DNA from: Neorhizobium sp. UBA3556
GTDB taxonomy: Bacteria > Pseudomonadota > Alphaproteobacteria > Rhizobiales > Rhizobiaceae
Direction: 5' to 3'
Assembly: GCA_002376235.1 (NCBI GenBank)
Contig: DFNX01000013.1
Coordinates: 155,521 to 219,520 of the forward strand
DNA: 64,000 nucleotides
The stretch's first letter is position 1, and the number at the start of each line of letters is the position of its first letter. Shown piece by piece: positions 1 to 10,316 of the stretch. Made by a program: the position numbers and the translations under genes. The notes under the pieces are model-generated. The model saw nothing but the letters and a program-made list of their open reading frames with translations. It made no database searches and was not told the DNA's origin.

Positions 1-178
1 TGTTGAAGACCTTGTCGATGATCGCATCGTCAATCGTCTCGTAATCCGCCGTCTGGACATGGACGAAATCCGTTGCCTTGCTCTCGGCATCGACAAGAAT
101 GGAGAAACGGGCATTGGTGCCGCCGATATCCCCGATCAGGATAGGAAAGGGCAGTGCTTCGGACTTAACATTGGCCAT
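1..178 (-). CDS. glk: Glucokinase, N-terminal part (cut by window edge)
   Basis: ATP-dependent glucokinase phosphorylates glucose to glucose-6-phosphate in the cytoplasm. Only about 59 codons are in the window. The start ATG is at 178, and the protein reads [11 protein letters not shown] and then [12 protein letters not shown], the phosphate-binding loop of the ROK/hexokinase fold (DxGGTN). The rest of the gene lies beyond position 1, so length and C-terminal motifs cannot be checked. It lies 18 bases downstream of mgsA on the same strand, an arrangement I know from Rhizobiaceae. A related ROK sugar kinase cannot be fully excluded, but the exact IGGTNARF form favours bacterial Glk. Confidence 0.85.
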   Translation of the reverse strand, partial: MANVKSEALPFPILIGDIGGTNARFSILVDAESKATDFVHVQTADYETIDDAIIDKVFN

Positions 179-196
179 ATGAACGGATCTCGCGGA

Positions 197-574
197 TTAC
201 TGAAAGTCGATGAGATGTTCCGCGGTGGCGCGATTGAGCGCCATCGGGATGTCATAGACGGTTGCAAGCCGCGTCAGCGCCTTGACGTCCACATCATGGG
301 GAAGTGCGGAAAGAGGATCGATGAAAAAAACCAGCATGCTGACTTCGCCGGTCGCAATCATCGCGCCGATCTGCTGATCGCCGCCGAGTGGGCCGCTTTT
401 CAAACATGTCACATCAAGCCCGGGAGCGGCGTCTTGAACGCGCCCGCCGGTCGTGCCCGTGGCAACAATGCGGAATTTCGACAATGCCGTCTGACGTTGC
501 CGGGCAAAATCCGCCATATCGTCTTTTTTCAGATCATGCGCGATAAGCGCGATGCACGGCTTTACCGATTCCAA
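197..574 (-). CDS. mgsA: Methylglyoxal synthase
   Basis: MgsA converts dihydroxyacetone phosphate to methylglyoxal and phosphate, a bypass that relieves sugar-phosphate stress. The 125-residue protein has the family hallmarks: [13 protein letters not shown] near the N-terminus, ATGTTG (substrate phosphate loop), [14 protein letters not shown], and VFFIDPL with the conserved Asp. The length is slightly short of the E. coli enzyme but normal for rhizobial forms. The start is a TTG at 574. It sits about 6 bases after a strong GGAGG, while the nearby ATG at 579 is out of frame. It precedes glk on the same strand, so a glucose-phosphorylation and methylglyoxal unit is likely. Confidence 0.92.
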   Translation of the reverse strand: MESVKPCIALIAHDLKKDDMADFARQRQTALSKFRIVATGTTGGRVQDAAPGLDVTCLKSGPLGGDQQIGAMIATGEVSMLVFFIDPLSALPHDVDVKALTRLATVYDIPMALNRATAEHLIDFQ

Positions 575-690
575 GGCATTCCTCCATCCGGCCTTAGCAG
601 GCCACCTTCATTTGCCTTGGCGTTTTATAGCGCCGTAATCGATAAGGGAAGGCTCGGGATTGTCGCGATATGCCCAATGCCGAATGGAGC

Positions 691-1752
691 TTAACGGAAG
701 GGGCGCTCGCGCGGCAAAGGAATATCCGCGGGAACATTGGCTGGATTGGAAGTGATTGCATCTGTCTGGCCGATACTCGCAGGCGCGGATGGTTCGCTCG
801 AATAAGCAGCAACAGGTTGCCCTCCGTAGGTGGCCTCCGCTTCCGAGCGAGACGGGGCGGAAAGCACCGCAGCACAGGCACGCGGAAGATCCGACACCAT
901 GACCTGCCGCGGCTTGACCGGCTTCTTGTTCGGATCGGCTGGCTTCGGTGGCGCCCAGGGCTCCTTGGTGAACCACCAGGCGAGCGCCTTGCTGTCGCAA
1001 TCATCCGTGGAAGGCGTTGCCGCCTGCCTTTCGCAGCCGGCAGCACCGGGCGGGCAGTTCATGCGGATATGAAAATGCTCGTCATGGCCATAGACGGGCC
1101 GCACCTTGCCAAGCAGGCTCCGGTCGCCCGTCCAGGTCTGGCAGAGCTTCTTCTTGATCGCCGGATTGACGAAGATACGCTGTACCTGAGGATAGCTTGC
1201 GGCCTGCATTACCAAGCGGGCATGCGTGCTCGTCCATTTGCGACTATCCACCGTCAGGAACTTGCTCTTGTCCAGCATCGAGGTGAACGGCATATCCTCC
1301 CGCTGCTGCGCGGTCATAGGCTGTGCTTGTTTCGGTGTGAACCACACATCGGCATCGAGGCCGATCTGGTGTGAAGCATGGCCGTTCAGCATCGGTCCGC
1401 CGCGCGGCTGGGAGATGTCGCCGACGAGAATGCCGCTGCCCCAGCCAAGATTGGCCGCATCGCGGGAAAACTGCTCCAGCAGGTCGATCATCACAGGGTT
1501 GCCCCAGCGGCGATTGCGCGAAAGCCGCATGGCCTGCCATGTTGGCCCGTCCGTCGGCAGCGCCATGGCGCCCGACATGCAGCCCTTGGCATAAAAACCG
1601 AGTGGCTCGGGCGAGGCGGCATTCGGCAGTTTCACCGCGCCGAAAGCCTGCTTCGCCGTCCGCTCCTCCTGTGCCTGCGGTGCTTCCACAAGCGCGCCGA
1701 GAAGCGTTGTCGCTGCCACTAGCCCGAGGGCCATCTTCGAGATCGATTTCAT
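691..1752 (-). CDS. mepA: Penicillin-insensitive murein endopeptidase
   Basis: MepA is a periplasmic LAS-type zinc metallopeptidase that cleaves D-Ala-mDAP cross-links in peptidoglycan. Visible evidence is the zinc motif HASHQIGLDADVW, the second metal/catalytic motif HDEHFHIRMNC, and FVNPAIKKKLC in between. Starting at ATG 1752 gives 353 residues beginning MKSISKMALGL and ending the signal peptide near EAPQAQ. An in-frame start 15 bases upstream (1767) would add MRRIL and is less convincing as a signal peptide. The last ~60 residues are a Pro/Ala/Ser-rich tail ending in RERPFR with no recognised domain. The gene is divergent from yejA, and the 175 bases between presumably hold both promoters. 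Confidence 0.93.
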   Translation of the reverse strand: MKSISKMALGLVAATTLLGALVEAPQAQEERTAKQAFGAVKLPNAASPEPLGFYAKGCMSGAMALPTDGPTWQAMRLSRNRRWGNPVMIDLLEQFSRDAANLGWGSGILVGDISQPRGGPMLNGHASHQIGLDADVWFTPKQAQPMTAQQREDMPFTSMLDKSKFLTVDSRKWTSTHARLVMQAASYPQVQRIFVNPAIKKKLCQTWTGDRSLLGKVRPVYGHDEHFHIRMNCPPGAAGCERQAATPSTDDCDSKALAWWFTKEPWAPPKPADPNKKPVKPRQVMVSDLPRACAAVLSAPSRSEAEATYGGQPVAAYSSEPSAPASIGQTDAITSNPANVPADIPLPRERPFR

Positions 1753-1927
1753 GAGTATCCGCCGCAAATCACTTTCAAAGCTATTCTACCGTGAAACGCG
1801 ATTTTGGTGAAATGGCGATGCCTCGTCACTCTGGCCTAAGATAAATCGCTTGTGACCGGCCGCTCCTGTTTTTTGCCGCCTTTTGCCTTATGCTTTGCCG
1901 CAACAAAACGAATGAAAAGGGAAAAGC

Positions 1928-3763
1928 ATGGATTTGGCCCGGCTCCGCAACGGTCTCGCAATCGCCATGGCAGCGTCGCTCATTGGCTCAGGGGCGCTGG
2001 CGGATGAGCTGAAATGGCGCCATGGCATGGCCGTGGTCGGCGAACCGCAACTGCCGGCAGATTTCAAGGCACTTCCCTATGTCGATATGAATGCCCCCAA
2101 GACCGGCGAGCTCAAGCTGGCGCAGGAAGGTACGTTCGACAACCTGAACCTGGCGATCGATCGAGGAGCCGTTGCCCCGAGCGTGATCAGGATCTTCGAT
2201 ACGTTGATGAAGCGATCGGAAGACGAGGTGTTCGGCACCTATGGTCTTCTGGCCGAATCCGTTGCTTATCCCGATGACATGTCGTCCGTAACCTTCCGAC
2301 TGCGGCCTGAAGCAAAGTGGGCGGATGGCGAGCCGGTGACCCCCGAAGATGTCGTCTTCAGCCTCGACACATTGAAAGAGAACAGTGCGTTTTATTCCGG
2401 TTATTACCGGCATGTGACCGCTGCGGAAAAGACCGGGGAACGCGAAGTGACCTTCCGCTTCGACGAGAAGAACAACCGGGAACTGCCCTCGATCGTCGGC
2501 GATTTCCCGATCCTGCCGAAACATTGGTGGGAAGGAACCGACGGCCAGGGCAAGAAGCGCGATATATCCCGCACCTCGCTGGAAGTGCCCATGGGCTCTG
2601 GGCCTTACAAGGTTGCCTCCGTTCAGCCCGGCTCGGTCATACGCTACGAGTTACGCGATGACTATTGGGGCAGGGACCTGCCGATCAACATCGGCCAGCA
2701 CAATTTCCGCACCATTAGCTATACTTATTTTTCCGACGGCGACGTTCAGTTCGAGGCATTCCGGGCCGGTAACATCGATTATCGGCAGGAAAACAGCTCC
2801 AGCCGCTGGGCCACACGCTACGATTTCGATGCGGTCAAGGATGGGCGGGTGACGAAGGAGGCGCTGACAAACCCGTTCAAGGCGGTCGGTATCATGCAGG
2901 CCTATGTACCCAATATGCGCCGTGACATGTTCAAGGATGCGCGAGTGCGCGAGGCTTTGAATTACGCCTATGATTTCGAAGACCTCAACAAGAACCTGGC
3001 CTTTGGCGGCCTGAAGCGGGTCGACAGTTTCTTCTGGGGCACTGAACTTGCGTCCTCCGGTCTGCCTGAGGGCAAGGAACTGGAAATCCTCAACGAGCTG
3101 AAAGACAAGGTTCCGGCAGACGTCTTCACCAAGCCCTACGCCAATCCAGTCAACGGCGATCCGAACAGGGTGCGCGATAACCTCCGTACGGCAGTGGGTC
3201 TGCTGAAGGCGGCAGGCTATGAGCTGAAGGGCAACCGCATGGTCGATACCAAGACCGGCAAGCCCCTAGGCTTCGAGATACTGCTGAACAGTGCCGGGCA
3301 GGAGCGTACTGTCACGCCCTACATCAATAGCCTCAAGAAGATCGGTATCGATGCTCGCATTCGCACGGTCGATGCCTCGCAATATATCAACCGTGTCCGC
3401 AGCTTCGATTACGACATTATTTTCGGTGTCTGGGGACAGACGATGAATCCCGGAAACGAGCAGAACGAATTCTGGGGTTCGGAATCCGTCAATCGCCAGG
3501 GATCGCGCAACTATGCCGGCATCGCCGACCCGGCCGTCGATATCCTGATCCGCAAGATCGTTTTCGCGCCGAACCGCGATGAACAGGTCGCGGCCGTCAA
3601 GGCGATGGACCGTGTCCTGCTTGCCAACCACTATGTCGTGCCGATGTTCTATTCCGGTGAGGAGAAGATCGCTTACTGGAACCGCATCGGACATCCGGAA
3701 AAGCTGCCGGAATACGGGACCGGTTTCCCCGATGCGTGGTTTGCCAAACAGGCCGGCAAGTAA
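1928..3763 (+). CDS. yejA: Peptide ABC transporter, periplasmic binding protein (YejA-type)
   Basis: This is a family-5 solute-binding protein of 611 residues. A Sec signal peptide (MDLARLRNGLAIAMAASLIG, then SGALADE) is followed by the family-5 fold. The YejA-type features are HGMAVVGEPQLPADF, LAQEGTFDNLNL, FRLRPEAKWADGEPVTPEDV and DVQFEAFRAGNIDYRQE. In enterobacteria YejABEF imports microcin C and peptides. The rhizobial substrate is probably peptides, but this is inference. It opens a four-gene transporter block with yejB, yejE and yejF, all on plus. A gap of 128 bases before yejB shows no clear terminator. The start ATG follows GAAAAGGGAAAAGC, a purine-rich ribosome binding site. Confidence 0.9.
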   Translation: MDLARLRNGLAIAMAASLIGSGALADELKWRHGMAVVGEPQLPADFKALPYVDMNAPKTGELKLAQEGTFDNLNLAIDRGAVAPSVIRIFDTLMKRSEDEVFGTYGLLAESVAYPDDMSSVTFRLRPEAKWADGEPVTPEDVVFSLDTLKENSAFYSGYYRHVTAAEKTGEREVTFRFDEKNNRELPSIVGDFPILPKHWWEGTDGQGKKRDISRTSLEVPMGSGPYKVASVQPGSVIRYELRDDYWGRDLPINIGQHNFRTISYTYFSDGDVQFEAFRAGNIDYRQENSSSRWATRYDFDAVKDGRVTKEALTNPFKAVGIMQAYVPNMRRDMFKDARVREALNYAYDFEDLNKNLAFGGLKRVDSFFWGTELASSGLPEGKELEILNELKDKVPADVFTKPYANPVNGDPNRVRDNLRTAVGLLKAAGYELKGNRMVDTKTGKPLGFEILLNSAGQERTVTPYINSLKKIGIDARIRTVDASQYINRVRSFDYDIIFGVWGQTMNPGNEQNEFWGSESVNRQGSRNYAGIADPAVDILIRKIVFAPNRDEQVAAVKAMDRVLLANHYVVPMFYSGEEKIAYWNRIGHPEKLPEYGTGFPDAWFAKQAGK

Positions 3764-3891
3764 GATGCTTGCACCTTGAAGGCCCAACTGTTCCAAATGC
3801 CCGGATTGATTCGCTTGAAGACGAAGGAAGCCCGCTTGATCGTTGCAGGGAACCGCGGTGACATGCCCGAACCGTTCGGCAGGATGCTCTG

Positions 3892-4974
3892 ATGGGCGCC
3901 TATATTCTCCGACGCCTTCTGCTGATGATCCCGACCATCGTAGGCATCATGGCAATTTCGTTTCTGATCGTGCAGTTCGCGCCGGGTGGTCCGGTCGAGC
4001 AGATCATCGCCCAGGTCCAGGGACAGGATTCCGGTGACCGCCTGTCGGGCGCCAGCAATGACCTGTCGGCTCAAGGGATAAGCTCCGATTCGAATTATCG
4101 CGGCGCCCAGGGGCTCGATCCGGAATTCATCAAGAAGCTCGAGCAGCAATTCGGTTTCGACAAGCCGCCGCTTACCCGCTTCCTCGACATGATGTGGAAT
4201 TATATCCGCTTCGATTTCGGCGAAAGCTTCTTCCGCAATACGCCGGTGATCGACCTGATCATCGACAAGCTGCCGGTTTCGATCTCGCTCGGTTTCTGGA
4301 TCCTGATCGTCTCCTATCTGATCTCCATCCCGCTCGGGATCCGCAAGGCGGTGAAGGACGGATCGAGCTTCGACATCTGGACCTCGGGCGTCATTATTGT
4401 CGGTTATGCTGTGCCGAGCTTCCTGTTCGGCATCCTTCTGATCGTCATGTTCGCCGGCGGTTCCTTCTTCGACTGGTTCCCGCTGCGCGGCCTGGTCTCG
4501 GACAATTTCGACGATCTCACCTGGTATCAGAAGATCGGCGATTATTTCTGGCATCTCACCCTGCCGCTGATCGCCATGTCGTTGTCGGCTTTTGCGACCA
4601 CGACGCTGCTAACCAAAAATTCCTTCATCGACGAGATCAAGAAACAGTATGTCACGACGGCGCGCGCCAAGGGGCTGAACGAGCGGCAGGTGCTCTATGG
4701 CCATGTCTTCCGCAACGCCATGCTGATCGTCATTGCTGGCTTTCCGGGTGCCTTCATCTCGGCCTTCTTTACCGGCTCGCTGCTGATCGAGAACATCTTC
4801 TCGCTCGATGGACTGGGACGGCTCGGTTATCTCTCGATCGTCAACCGTGACTATCCGATCGTCTTCGGCACGCTCTTCATCTTCTCGCTGATGGGCCTCG
4901 TGGTGAATCTGATCTCCGACCTGATCTATACCTGGATCGATCCGCGCATCGATTTCGAGCGGAGGGATGTCTGA
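3892..4974 (+). CDS. yejB: Peptide ABC transporter, permease (YejB-type)
   Basis: Inner-membrane permease of the Dpp/Opp type, 360 residues. It starts [19 protein letters not shown], the usual first transmembrane segment of this family, followed by a periplasmic stretch of about 100 residues longer than in DppB, which is typical of YejB. Further helices follow. The EAA coupling loop is visible as [20 protein letters not shown], the ATPase contact. The C-terminus [11 protein letters not shown] is characteristic. The stop overlaps the start of yejE (shared base at 4974), so translation is probably coupled. It works as a heterodimer with YejE. Confidence 0.93.
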   Translation: MGAYILRRLLLMIPTIVGIMAISFLIVQFAPGGPVEQIIAQVQGQDSGDRLSGASNDLSAQGISSDSNYRGAQGLDPEFIKKLEQQFGFDKPPLTRFLDMMWNYIRFDFGESFFRNTPVIDLIIDKLPVSISLGFWILIVSYLISIPLGIRKAVKDGSSFDIWTSGVIIVGYAVPSFLFGILLIVMFAGGSFFDWFPLRGLVSDNFDDLTWYQKIGDYFWHLTLPLIAMSLSAFATTTLLTKNSFIDEIKKQYVTTARAKGLNERQVLYGHVFRNAMLIVIAGFPGAFISAFFTGSLLIENIFSLDGLGRLGYLSIVNRDYPIVFGTLFIFSLMGLVVNLISDLIYTWIDPRIDFERRDV

Positions 4975-6122
4975 TGAACGCCCCTTCCACCACGGTGCCG
5001 GTCGAGACTGCGGTACCCGCCAAGCGCCCGTTCCTGTCTCCGACCACCAAACGCCGGCTTGCCAATTTCCGCGCCAATGGTCGCGGCTTCTGGTCCTTCT
5101 GGATCTTTCTGGTCCTGTTCACGCTCAGCCTGTTTGCCGAATTCATCGCCAATGACCGGCCGATCGTCGCCTCCTACAAGGGTGAGATCCTCTATCCGGT
5201 TCTGGTCGATTATCCCGAGGAGAAGTTCGGCGGTTTTCTAGCGACCACTGATTACCGGTCCGACTTCATTCAGGAAGAGATCAATACCAATGGTTGGATG
5301 ATCTGGCCGCCGATCCGCTATTCCTACCAGACGGTCAATTCGCAAATCCCCCATTCTGCCCCGACCGAGCCTTTCTGGCTGATGGACAAGGCGGATCGCT
5401 GCAAGGCCTATCCGCAAGGTGACCAGGATCCGAACTGCATTCTCGGCAACATGAACTGGCTTGGCACCGACGATCAGGCGCGCGATGTCATGGCGCGTAT
5501 GATCTACGGTTTCCGTATCTCGGTCCTGTTCGGTCTGGCGCTGACCATCTGCTCGGCCATCATCGGCGTCGGAGCCGGTGCCGTGCAGGGTTATTTCGGC
5601 GGCTGGACGGATCTTCTGATGCAGCGTTTCATCGAGATCTGGTCGGCCATGCCGGTCCTCTACATCTTGCTGATCATCGCCTCGATCCTGCCGCCCGGCT
5701 TCTTCATCCTGCTCGGCATATTACTGCTCTTCTCCTGGGTAAGCCTTGTTGGCGTGGTGCGTGCCGAATTCCTGCGCGCCCGCAATTTCGAATATGTGAG
5801 GGCCGCGCGTGCACTCGGCGTCGGCAACTGGACGATCATGTATCGTCACCTCCTGCCCAATGCGATGGTCGCAACGCTCACCTTCATACCCTTCATCCTT
5901 TCGGGCTCTATCGCGACCCTGACATCGCTCGACTTCCTCGGCTTCGGCATGCCGCCCGGATCGCCGTCGCTGGGAGAAATGATCGCTCAGGGCAAGAACA
6001 ACCTTCAAGCGCCCTGGCTGGGTCTGACGGCCTTCTTCACCATGTCGATCATGCTTTCGCTCCTTATTTTTATTGGGGAAGCGGTGCGTGATGCCTTTGA
6101 CCCCCGCAAGACGTTCCGGTGA
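4974..6122 (+). CDS. yejE: Peptide ABC transporter, permease (YejE-type)
   Basis: Second permease of the YejABEF importer, 382 residues. An N-terminal cytoplasmic extension of about 40 residues precedes the first membrane helix (FWIFLVLFTLSLFAEF). A long periplasmic loop rich in Tyr/Trp follows, which matches YejE rather than DppC. The motif WLGTDDQARDVMARMIYG is the family's conserved loop before the core helices. The EAA loop reads RAARALGVGNWTIMYRHLLP, and SLDFLGFGMPPGSPSLGEM is the standard C-terminal signature. It begins within the yejB stop region and ends one base before the yejF start. Confidence 0.93.
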   Translation: MNAPSTTVPVETAVPAKRPFLSPTTKRRLANFRANGRGFWSFWIFLVLFTLSLFAEFIANDRPIVASYKGEILYPVLVDYPEEKFGGFLATTDYRSDFIQEEINTNGWMIWPPIRYSYQTVNSQIPHSAPTEPFWLMDKADRCKAYPQGDQDPNCILGNMNWLGTDDQARDVMARMIYGFRISVLFGLALTICSAIIGVGAGAVQGYFGGWTDLLMQRFIEIWSAMPVLYILLIIASILPPGFFILLGILLLFSWVSLVGVVRAEFLRARNFEYVRAARALGVGNWTIMYRHLLPNAMVATLTFIPFILSGSIATLTSLDFLGFGMPPGSPSLGEMIAQGKNNLQAPWLGLTAFFTMSIMLSLLIFIGEAVRDAFDPRKTFR

Positions 6123-6123
6123 T

Positions 6124-7755
6124 ATGATGACAGACGCACTCCTTTCCGTTCGTGACCTGTCAGTCGCCTTTCATCAGGGCGAAGCCAAAACTTTGGCCGT
6201 CGATCACGTGACCTTCGATATCCGCTCGGGCGAAGTCGTGGCGCTGGTCGGTGAATCCGGCTCGGGAAAATCGGTCTCGGCCAATTCCATCCTGAAGCTT
6301 CTGCCCTATCCGGCAGCAAGCCATCCCTCGGGCGAAATCCTGTTTCAGGGCAAGGATCTCCTCAAGGCATCGGAAGCGGAACTGCGCCAGGTACGCGGCA
6401 ACGACATCACGATGATTTTTCAGGAGCCGATGACTTCGCTCAATCCGCTCCACTCGATAGAGAAGCAGATCGGCGAGATCCTGGAGATGCACCAGGCGAT
6501 GACGGGCACTGTTGCCCGCGCGCGTATCATTGAATTGCTCAATCAGGTTGGCATCCGCGAACCGGAAAAACGTCTCACTGCCTACCCGCACGAACTCTCC
6601 GGCGGCCAGCGCCAGCGCGTGATGATCGCCATGGCGCTCGCCAACAGGCCGAAACTGCTGATCGCAGACGAACCGACCACTGCCCTCGATGTGACGGTGC
6701 AGGCTCAGATCCTCGAACTCCTGCGCAAGCTGAAGGGCGAGCATGGCATGTCGATGCTGTTCATCACCCACGATCTCGGCATCGTTCGCAAATTCGCCGA
6801 TCGCGTCTGCGTCATGACCAAGGGCCGGATCGTCGAGGAAGGCACGGTCGCCGATGTCTTCGAACGCCCGCAACATGCCTATACCCAGCATCTCCTCGCC
6901 TCCGAGCCGCGCGGCGAGCCGCCGACAGCCGATCCTGATCGTCCGGTCGTGATGGAGGCAAAGGACCTGCGCGTCTGGTTCCCGATCAAGGCCGGTTTCA
7001 TGCGCAAGGTCGTTGACCACGTGAAGGCGGTCGATGGGGTGGATTTGACGCTTCGGGCCGGTGAGACGCTCGGCATCGTCGGCGAGTCGGGTTCGGGCAA
7101 GACGACACTGGGCCTTGCGTTGGCCCGGTTGATCGCGTCCGAAGGCCGGATCGTCTTCATCGGCGATGCGATCAACGGTTACTCCTTCAAACAGATGCTG
7201 CCCTATCGCAATCGCCTGCAGGTCGTCTTTCAGGATCCCTTCGGTTCGCTCAGTCCTCGCATGCCCGTAGGCGAGATTATCGCGGAAGGGCTGAAGGTCC
7301 ATGAGCGTGTTCTTTCCGCAGACGAGCGGGATCAGCGGGTGGCCTGGGCCTTGCAGGAAGTCGGTCTCGATCCCGAAACCCGCTGGCGTTACCCGCACGA
7401 GTTTTCCGGCGGCCAGCGGCAGCGTATCGCCATTGCCCGTGCCATGGTGCTGAAACCGCGTTTCGTCATGCTCGACGAGCCGACCTCGGCGCTCGACATG
7501 ACGGTGCAGGCGCAGGTCGTCGATTTGCTTCGCGATCTGCAGGCCAAGCATGATCTCGCCTACCTCTTCATCAGTCATGACCTGAAAGTGGTAAAGGCGC
7601 TCGCCAACCACGTCATCGTTATGCGTACCGGCAAGGTGGTCGAGGAAGGTCCTTCCGAACAGATCTTCAGCGCGCCCAAGGAAGATTATACCAAGGCGCT
7701 GATGGCTGCGGCTTTCAATATCGAGGCGGTCGAAAACGGGGCCGTCGGTCAATAA
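6124..7755 (+). CDS. yejF: Peptide ABC transporter, fused ATPase (YejF-type)
   Basis: Tandem ATPase of about 543 residues powering YejB/YejE. The first nucleotide-binding domain has Walker [11 protein letters not shown], signature [12 protein letters not shown] and Walker [13 protein letters not shown]. The second has [25 protein letters not shown] and [12 protein letters not shown]. Both domains are therefore catalytically complete, unlike the degenerate ABC protein at 27956. The reading frame is open from 6073, but starts before 6124 would overlap yejE by 50 bases. ATG 6124 or ATG 6127, giving [16 protein letters not shown], is the family-typical start. No strong ribosome binding site is visible, so coupling to yejE termination is likely. 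Confidence 0.93.
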   Translation: MMTDALLSVRDLSVAFHQGEAKTLAVDHVTFDIRSGEVVALVGESGSGKSVSANSILKLLPYPAASHPSGEILFQGKDLLKASEAELRQVRGNDITMIFQEPMTSLNPLHSIEKQIGEILEMHQAMTGTVARARIIELLNQVGIREPEKRLTAYPHELSGGQRQRVMIAMALANRPKLLIADEPTTALDVTVQAQILELLRKLKGEHGMSMLFITHDLGIVRKFADRVCVMTKGRIVEEGTVADVFERPQHAYTQHLLASEPRGEPPTADPDRPVVMEAKDLRVWFPIKAGFMRKVVDHVKAVDGVDLTLRAGETLGIVGESGSGKTTLGLALARLIASEGRIVFIGDAINGYSFKQMLPYRNRLQVVFQDPFGSLSPRMPVGEIIAEGLKVHERVLSADERDQRVAWALQEVGLDPETRWRYPHEFSGGQRQRIAIARAMVLKPRFVMLDEPTSALDMTVQAQVVDLLRDLQAKHDLAYLFISHDLKVVKALANHVIVMRTGKVVEEGPSEQIFSAPKEDYTKALMAAAFNIEAVENGAVGQ

Positions 7756-7768
7756 CGAAGATAGGGTG

Positions 7769-8725
7769 ATGCAAGTGTCGGATAAGGGTGAGGTCGTCAT
7801 TGACCTGAAATTCGGACGTCGTGATGTGGATCAGGCTCTGGTTGGTGCTCTCGCCGGACGCCAGGTCCTGCACGCATCCGACAAATCGGCGGATCTTTCC
7901 AAGGCAAGCTATGCGTTTCTCTGGAAGCCGGACCTCGATCTCTTCGATCGCGCACCCAATCTGAAAGTGCTGTTTTCAGGCGGTGCCGGGGTCGATTCCA
8001 TCCTCGCCACACCCGGTCTGCCGAACATTCCGATTGTCCGTTTCGTCGACGAGAGCCTGACCACCCGCATGAGCGAGTGGGTCGTGCTTCAATGCCTCAG
8101 CCACCTTCGCCAAGTCCCGGCCTATGCCGTTCAGCAACGTTCCCGCATTTGGAAAGAGTTGCACCAGCCGGAAGCTAAGGACCTGACTGTGGGTGTCATG
8201 GGGCTTGGTGTCCTGGGGCAGGATAGCGTCCGCAAGCTGAAGATCATGGGTTTCAACGTCATCGGCTGGTCACGGACGAAGAAGATGATCGAGGGCATCG
8301 AAACCTACGATGCGTCGCAACTCGATGCATTTCTGGCCCACACTGACATTCTCGTCGGGCTCTTGCCGCTGACGGACGAGACGCGCGGTATCTTCAATGC
8401 ATCGCTTTTTTCAAAACTTCGTCAAAAAGGTGCGCTTGGAGCACCTGTCTTCATCAATGCCGGGCGCGGTGGCAGTCAGTTGGAAAAAGATCTGATCACT
8501 GCCCTGGAAGCCAAAATTCTTGGCGGCGCGTCTCTTGATGTCTTCGAGCAGGAGCCACTCTCATCCGACAGCCATTTCTGGTCGATGGATAATGTGATCG
8601 TTACGCCCCATGCTGCTTCTGCATCCGATATCCGCGCGCTTTTGCGCAATGCGGAAGTTCAGATGGAGCGGTTTGAACGAGGAGAGGCATTGCAGCACGT
8701 CGTCGATAGGACGACAGGTTACTGA
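7769..8725 (+). CDS. ghrA: D-2-hydroxyacid dehydrogenase, glyoxylate/hydroxypyruvate reductase A type
   Basis: NAD(P)H-dependent reductase of the GhrA subfamily, about 318 residues. The Rossmann motif is GVMGLGVLGQDSVRKLKIMG. The catalytic triad is seen as Arg in NAGRGGSQ, Glu in FEQEPL, and His in VTPHAAS. GhrA enzymes reduce glyoxylate and hydroxypyruvate. It starts 13 bases after yejF. GTG 7766 and ATG 7769 are adjacent; ATG 7769 is preferred, with AGATAGG upstream. It may be the last gene of the yej transcript. No functional link between peptide import and this reductase can be read from the sequence, and the exact 2-ketoacid substrate is an inference from family resemblance. Confidence 0.88.
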   Translation: MQVSDKGEVVIDLKFGRRDVDQALVGALAGRQVLHASDKSADLSKASYAFLWKPDLDLFDRAPNLKVLFSGGAGVDSILATPGLPNIPIVRFVDESLTTRMSEWVVLQCLSHLRQVPAYAVQQRSRIWKELHQPEAKDLTVGVMGLGVLGQDSVRKLKIMGFNVIGWSRTKKMIEGIETYDASQLDAFLAHTDILVGLLPLTDETRGIFNASLFSKLRQKGALGAPVFINAGRGGSQLEKDLITALEAKILGGASLDVFEQEPLSSDSHFWSMDNVIVTPHAASASDIRALLRNAEVQMERFERGEALQHVVDRTTGY

Positions 8726-8945
8726 CGTTCATATTTAGCACCGACAATCGGGCCAGGCGCACCGGCTTGTCGGTTTCCCCGCATGAATGCAAAAGGTCAG
8801 GCACAATTATCAGTACTGCGACAATTGAACTGCATCTGGACTTAGTCGATTTTTTTCCCGATAAAGCTGCCGGGAGGCGGGATTGTTAGCTTGCCTCTTT
8901 AGCGAGTGAGGCCGACCGGTTAAGGCAACCGGGACAGGGGCAGGC

Positions 8946-10250
8946 ATGACCAAGACCGATATCGCAACCAGGGTGTACAATCACAGCTGGAAGCTCGATC
9001 CGATCATCCGCAGTCTGATCGACACCGACTTTTACAAACTTCTGATGTTGCAGATGATCTGGAAACTTTATCCGGATGTCGATGCAACTTTCTCCGTCAT
9101 CAATCGGACCACCAGCGTGCGGCTGGCCGACGAGATCGATGAAGGCGCCTTGCGCGAACAGCTCGACCACGCCCGCACGGTCAGTCTTTCCAAGAAGGAA
9201 ATGATCTGGCTGGCGGGTAACACGTTTTATGGTCGCAACCAGATTTTCGAGCCGGAGTTCCTGACCTGGCTTTCCAACTACAAGCTGCCCGAATACGAGC
9301 TTTCCCGGCGCAATGGACAGTATGAGCTGAATTTCCACGGCAAGTGGATGGACACCACGATGTGGGAAATCCCCGCACTCGCCATCATCAACGAGATGCG
9401 CTCGCGCACGGCCATGCGTTCTCTCGGTTACTTCACGCTCGACGTCATCTATGCCCGCGCCAAGGCCAGGATGTGGGAAAAGGTGCAGCGTCTGCGTGAG
9501 TTACCCGGCCTGAGGATTTCCGACTTCGGAACCCGCCGCCGCCATAGTTTCCTCTGGCAGCGCTGGTGCGTAGAGGCCCTGAAGGAAGGCATCGGTAGCG
9601 GATTTACCGGAACCAGCAACGTTCTTCTGGCTATGGACAGCGATCTTGAAGCCGTCGGCACGAATGCGCACGAACTTCCCATGGTGGCTGCCGCGTTGGC
9701 CCAGACCGATGACGAGTTGCGCAACTCTCCCTATCAGGTCCTCAAGGACTGGAACCGGCTTTATCACGGCAACCTGCTTATCGTGCTGCCCGATGCTTTC
9801 GGCACTGCCGCGTTTTTACGGGATGCGCCGGATTGGGTGGCTGACTGGACGGGCTTCCGCCCTGACAGCGCTCCACCGATTGAGGGTGGTGAGAAAATTA
9901 TCGACTGGTGGAAGAAGATGGACCGCGATCCGAAGGAGAAGCTGCTGATCTTCTCTGATGGTCTCGATGTCGATGCGATCATCGCCACCTACAAGCACTT
10001 TGAAGGTCGCGTGCGCATGAGTTTCGGCTGGGGCACCAATCTCACCAACGATTTTGCAGGTTGTGCACCAACCCAGATCGATGGGCTGAAGCCGATTTCG
10101 GTTGTCTGCAAGGTCAGCGAAGCAAACGGTCGTCCCGCCGTAAAGCTTTCGGACAACCCGCAAAAAGCGACCGGAGATGCCAAGGAGGTTCAGCGTTACC
10201 TTCGCCTGTTCGGCGATGACGACCGGGTCGACCAGACACTGGTCGTATAA
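8946..10250 (+). CDS. pncB: Nicotinate phosphoribosyltransferase
   Basis: PncB couples nicotinate to PRPP with ATP hydrolysis to give nicotinate mononucleotide, the salvage route to NAD. The protein has 434 residues. It shows [16 protein letters not shown] near the N-terminus, the block [10 protein letters not shown], and SNVLLAMD followed by GTNAHELPM, where the phosphorylated histidine (about residue 242) sits. [11 protein letters not shown] is the C-terminal phosphate-binding region. A 220-base gap separates it from ghrA, so it probably has its own promoter, though I could not place one convincingly. The purine-rich GGGACAGGGGCAGGC precedes the ATG. A strong hairpin follows the stop. Confidence 0.96.
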   Translation: MTKTDIATRVYNHSWKLDPIIRSLIDTDFYKLLMLQMIWKLYPDVDATFSVINRTTSVRLADEIDEGALREQLDHARTVSLSKKEMIWLAGNTFYGRNQIFEPEFLTWLSNYKLPEYELSRRNGQYELNFHGKWMDTTMWEIPALAIINEMRSRTAMRSLGYFTLDVIYARAKARMWEKVQRLRELPGLRISDFGTRRRHSFLWQRWCVEALKEGIGSGFTGTSNVLLAMDSDLEAVGTNAHELPMVAAALAQTDDELRNSPYQVLKDWNRLYHGNLLIVLPDAFGTAAFLRDAPDWVADWTGFRPDSAPPIEGGEKIIDWWKKMDRDPKEKLLIFSDGLDVDAIIATYKHFEGRVRMSFGWGTNLTNDFAGCAPTQIDGLKPISVVCKVSEANGRPAVKLSDNPQKATGDAKEVQRYLRLFGDDDRVDQTLVV

Positions 10251-10275
10251 TTCTTCTATGGAACCTCGAATGGGT

Positions 10276-10300
10276 AAGCCCCGCCGGAGCGGCGGGGCTT
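10276..10300. terminator. Hairpin between converging pncB and the DUF1236-like gene
   Basis: Perfect 10-bp inverted repeat AAGCCCCGCC / GGCGGGGCTT with a 5-base loop, lying 26 bases after the pncB stop and 16 before the convergent gene's stop. No long T-tract follows on plus (only CCTCTC), but the stem is strong and the position between convergent genes suggests a bidirectional terminator. Confidence 0.75.
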
Positions 10301-10316
10301 CCTCTCAATCCGAATA

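Noticed and set aside
59..694. Plus-strand open frame opposite glk and mgsA
   Set aside because: Both minus genes have conserved catalytic motifs; the plus frame is a shadow.
3845..3885. GGAAC box upstream of yejB as an EcfG promoter
   Set aside because: The spacing to the next CGTT or TT element is outside the accepted range and the site lies within an operon gap.
6160..7800. Long minus-strand open frame (546 codons) opposite yejF
   Set aside because: It is antisense to a clear tandem ATPase, has no recognisable motif and an atypical His/Arg/Asp-rich composition, which is a normal by-product of GC-rich codon use.
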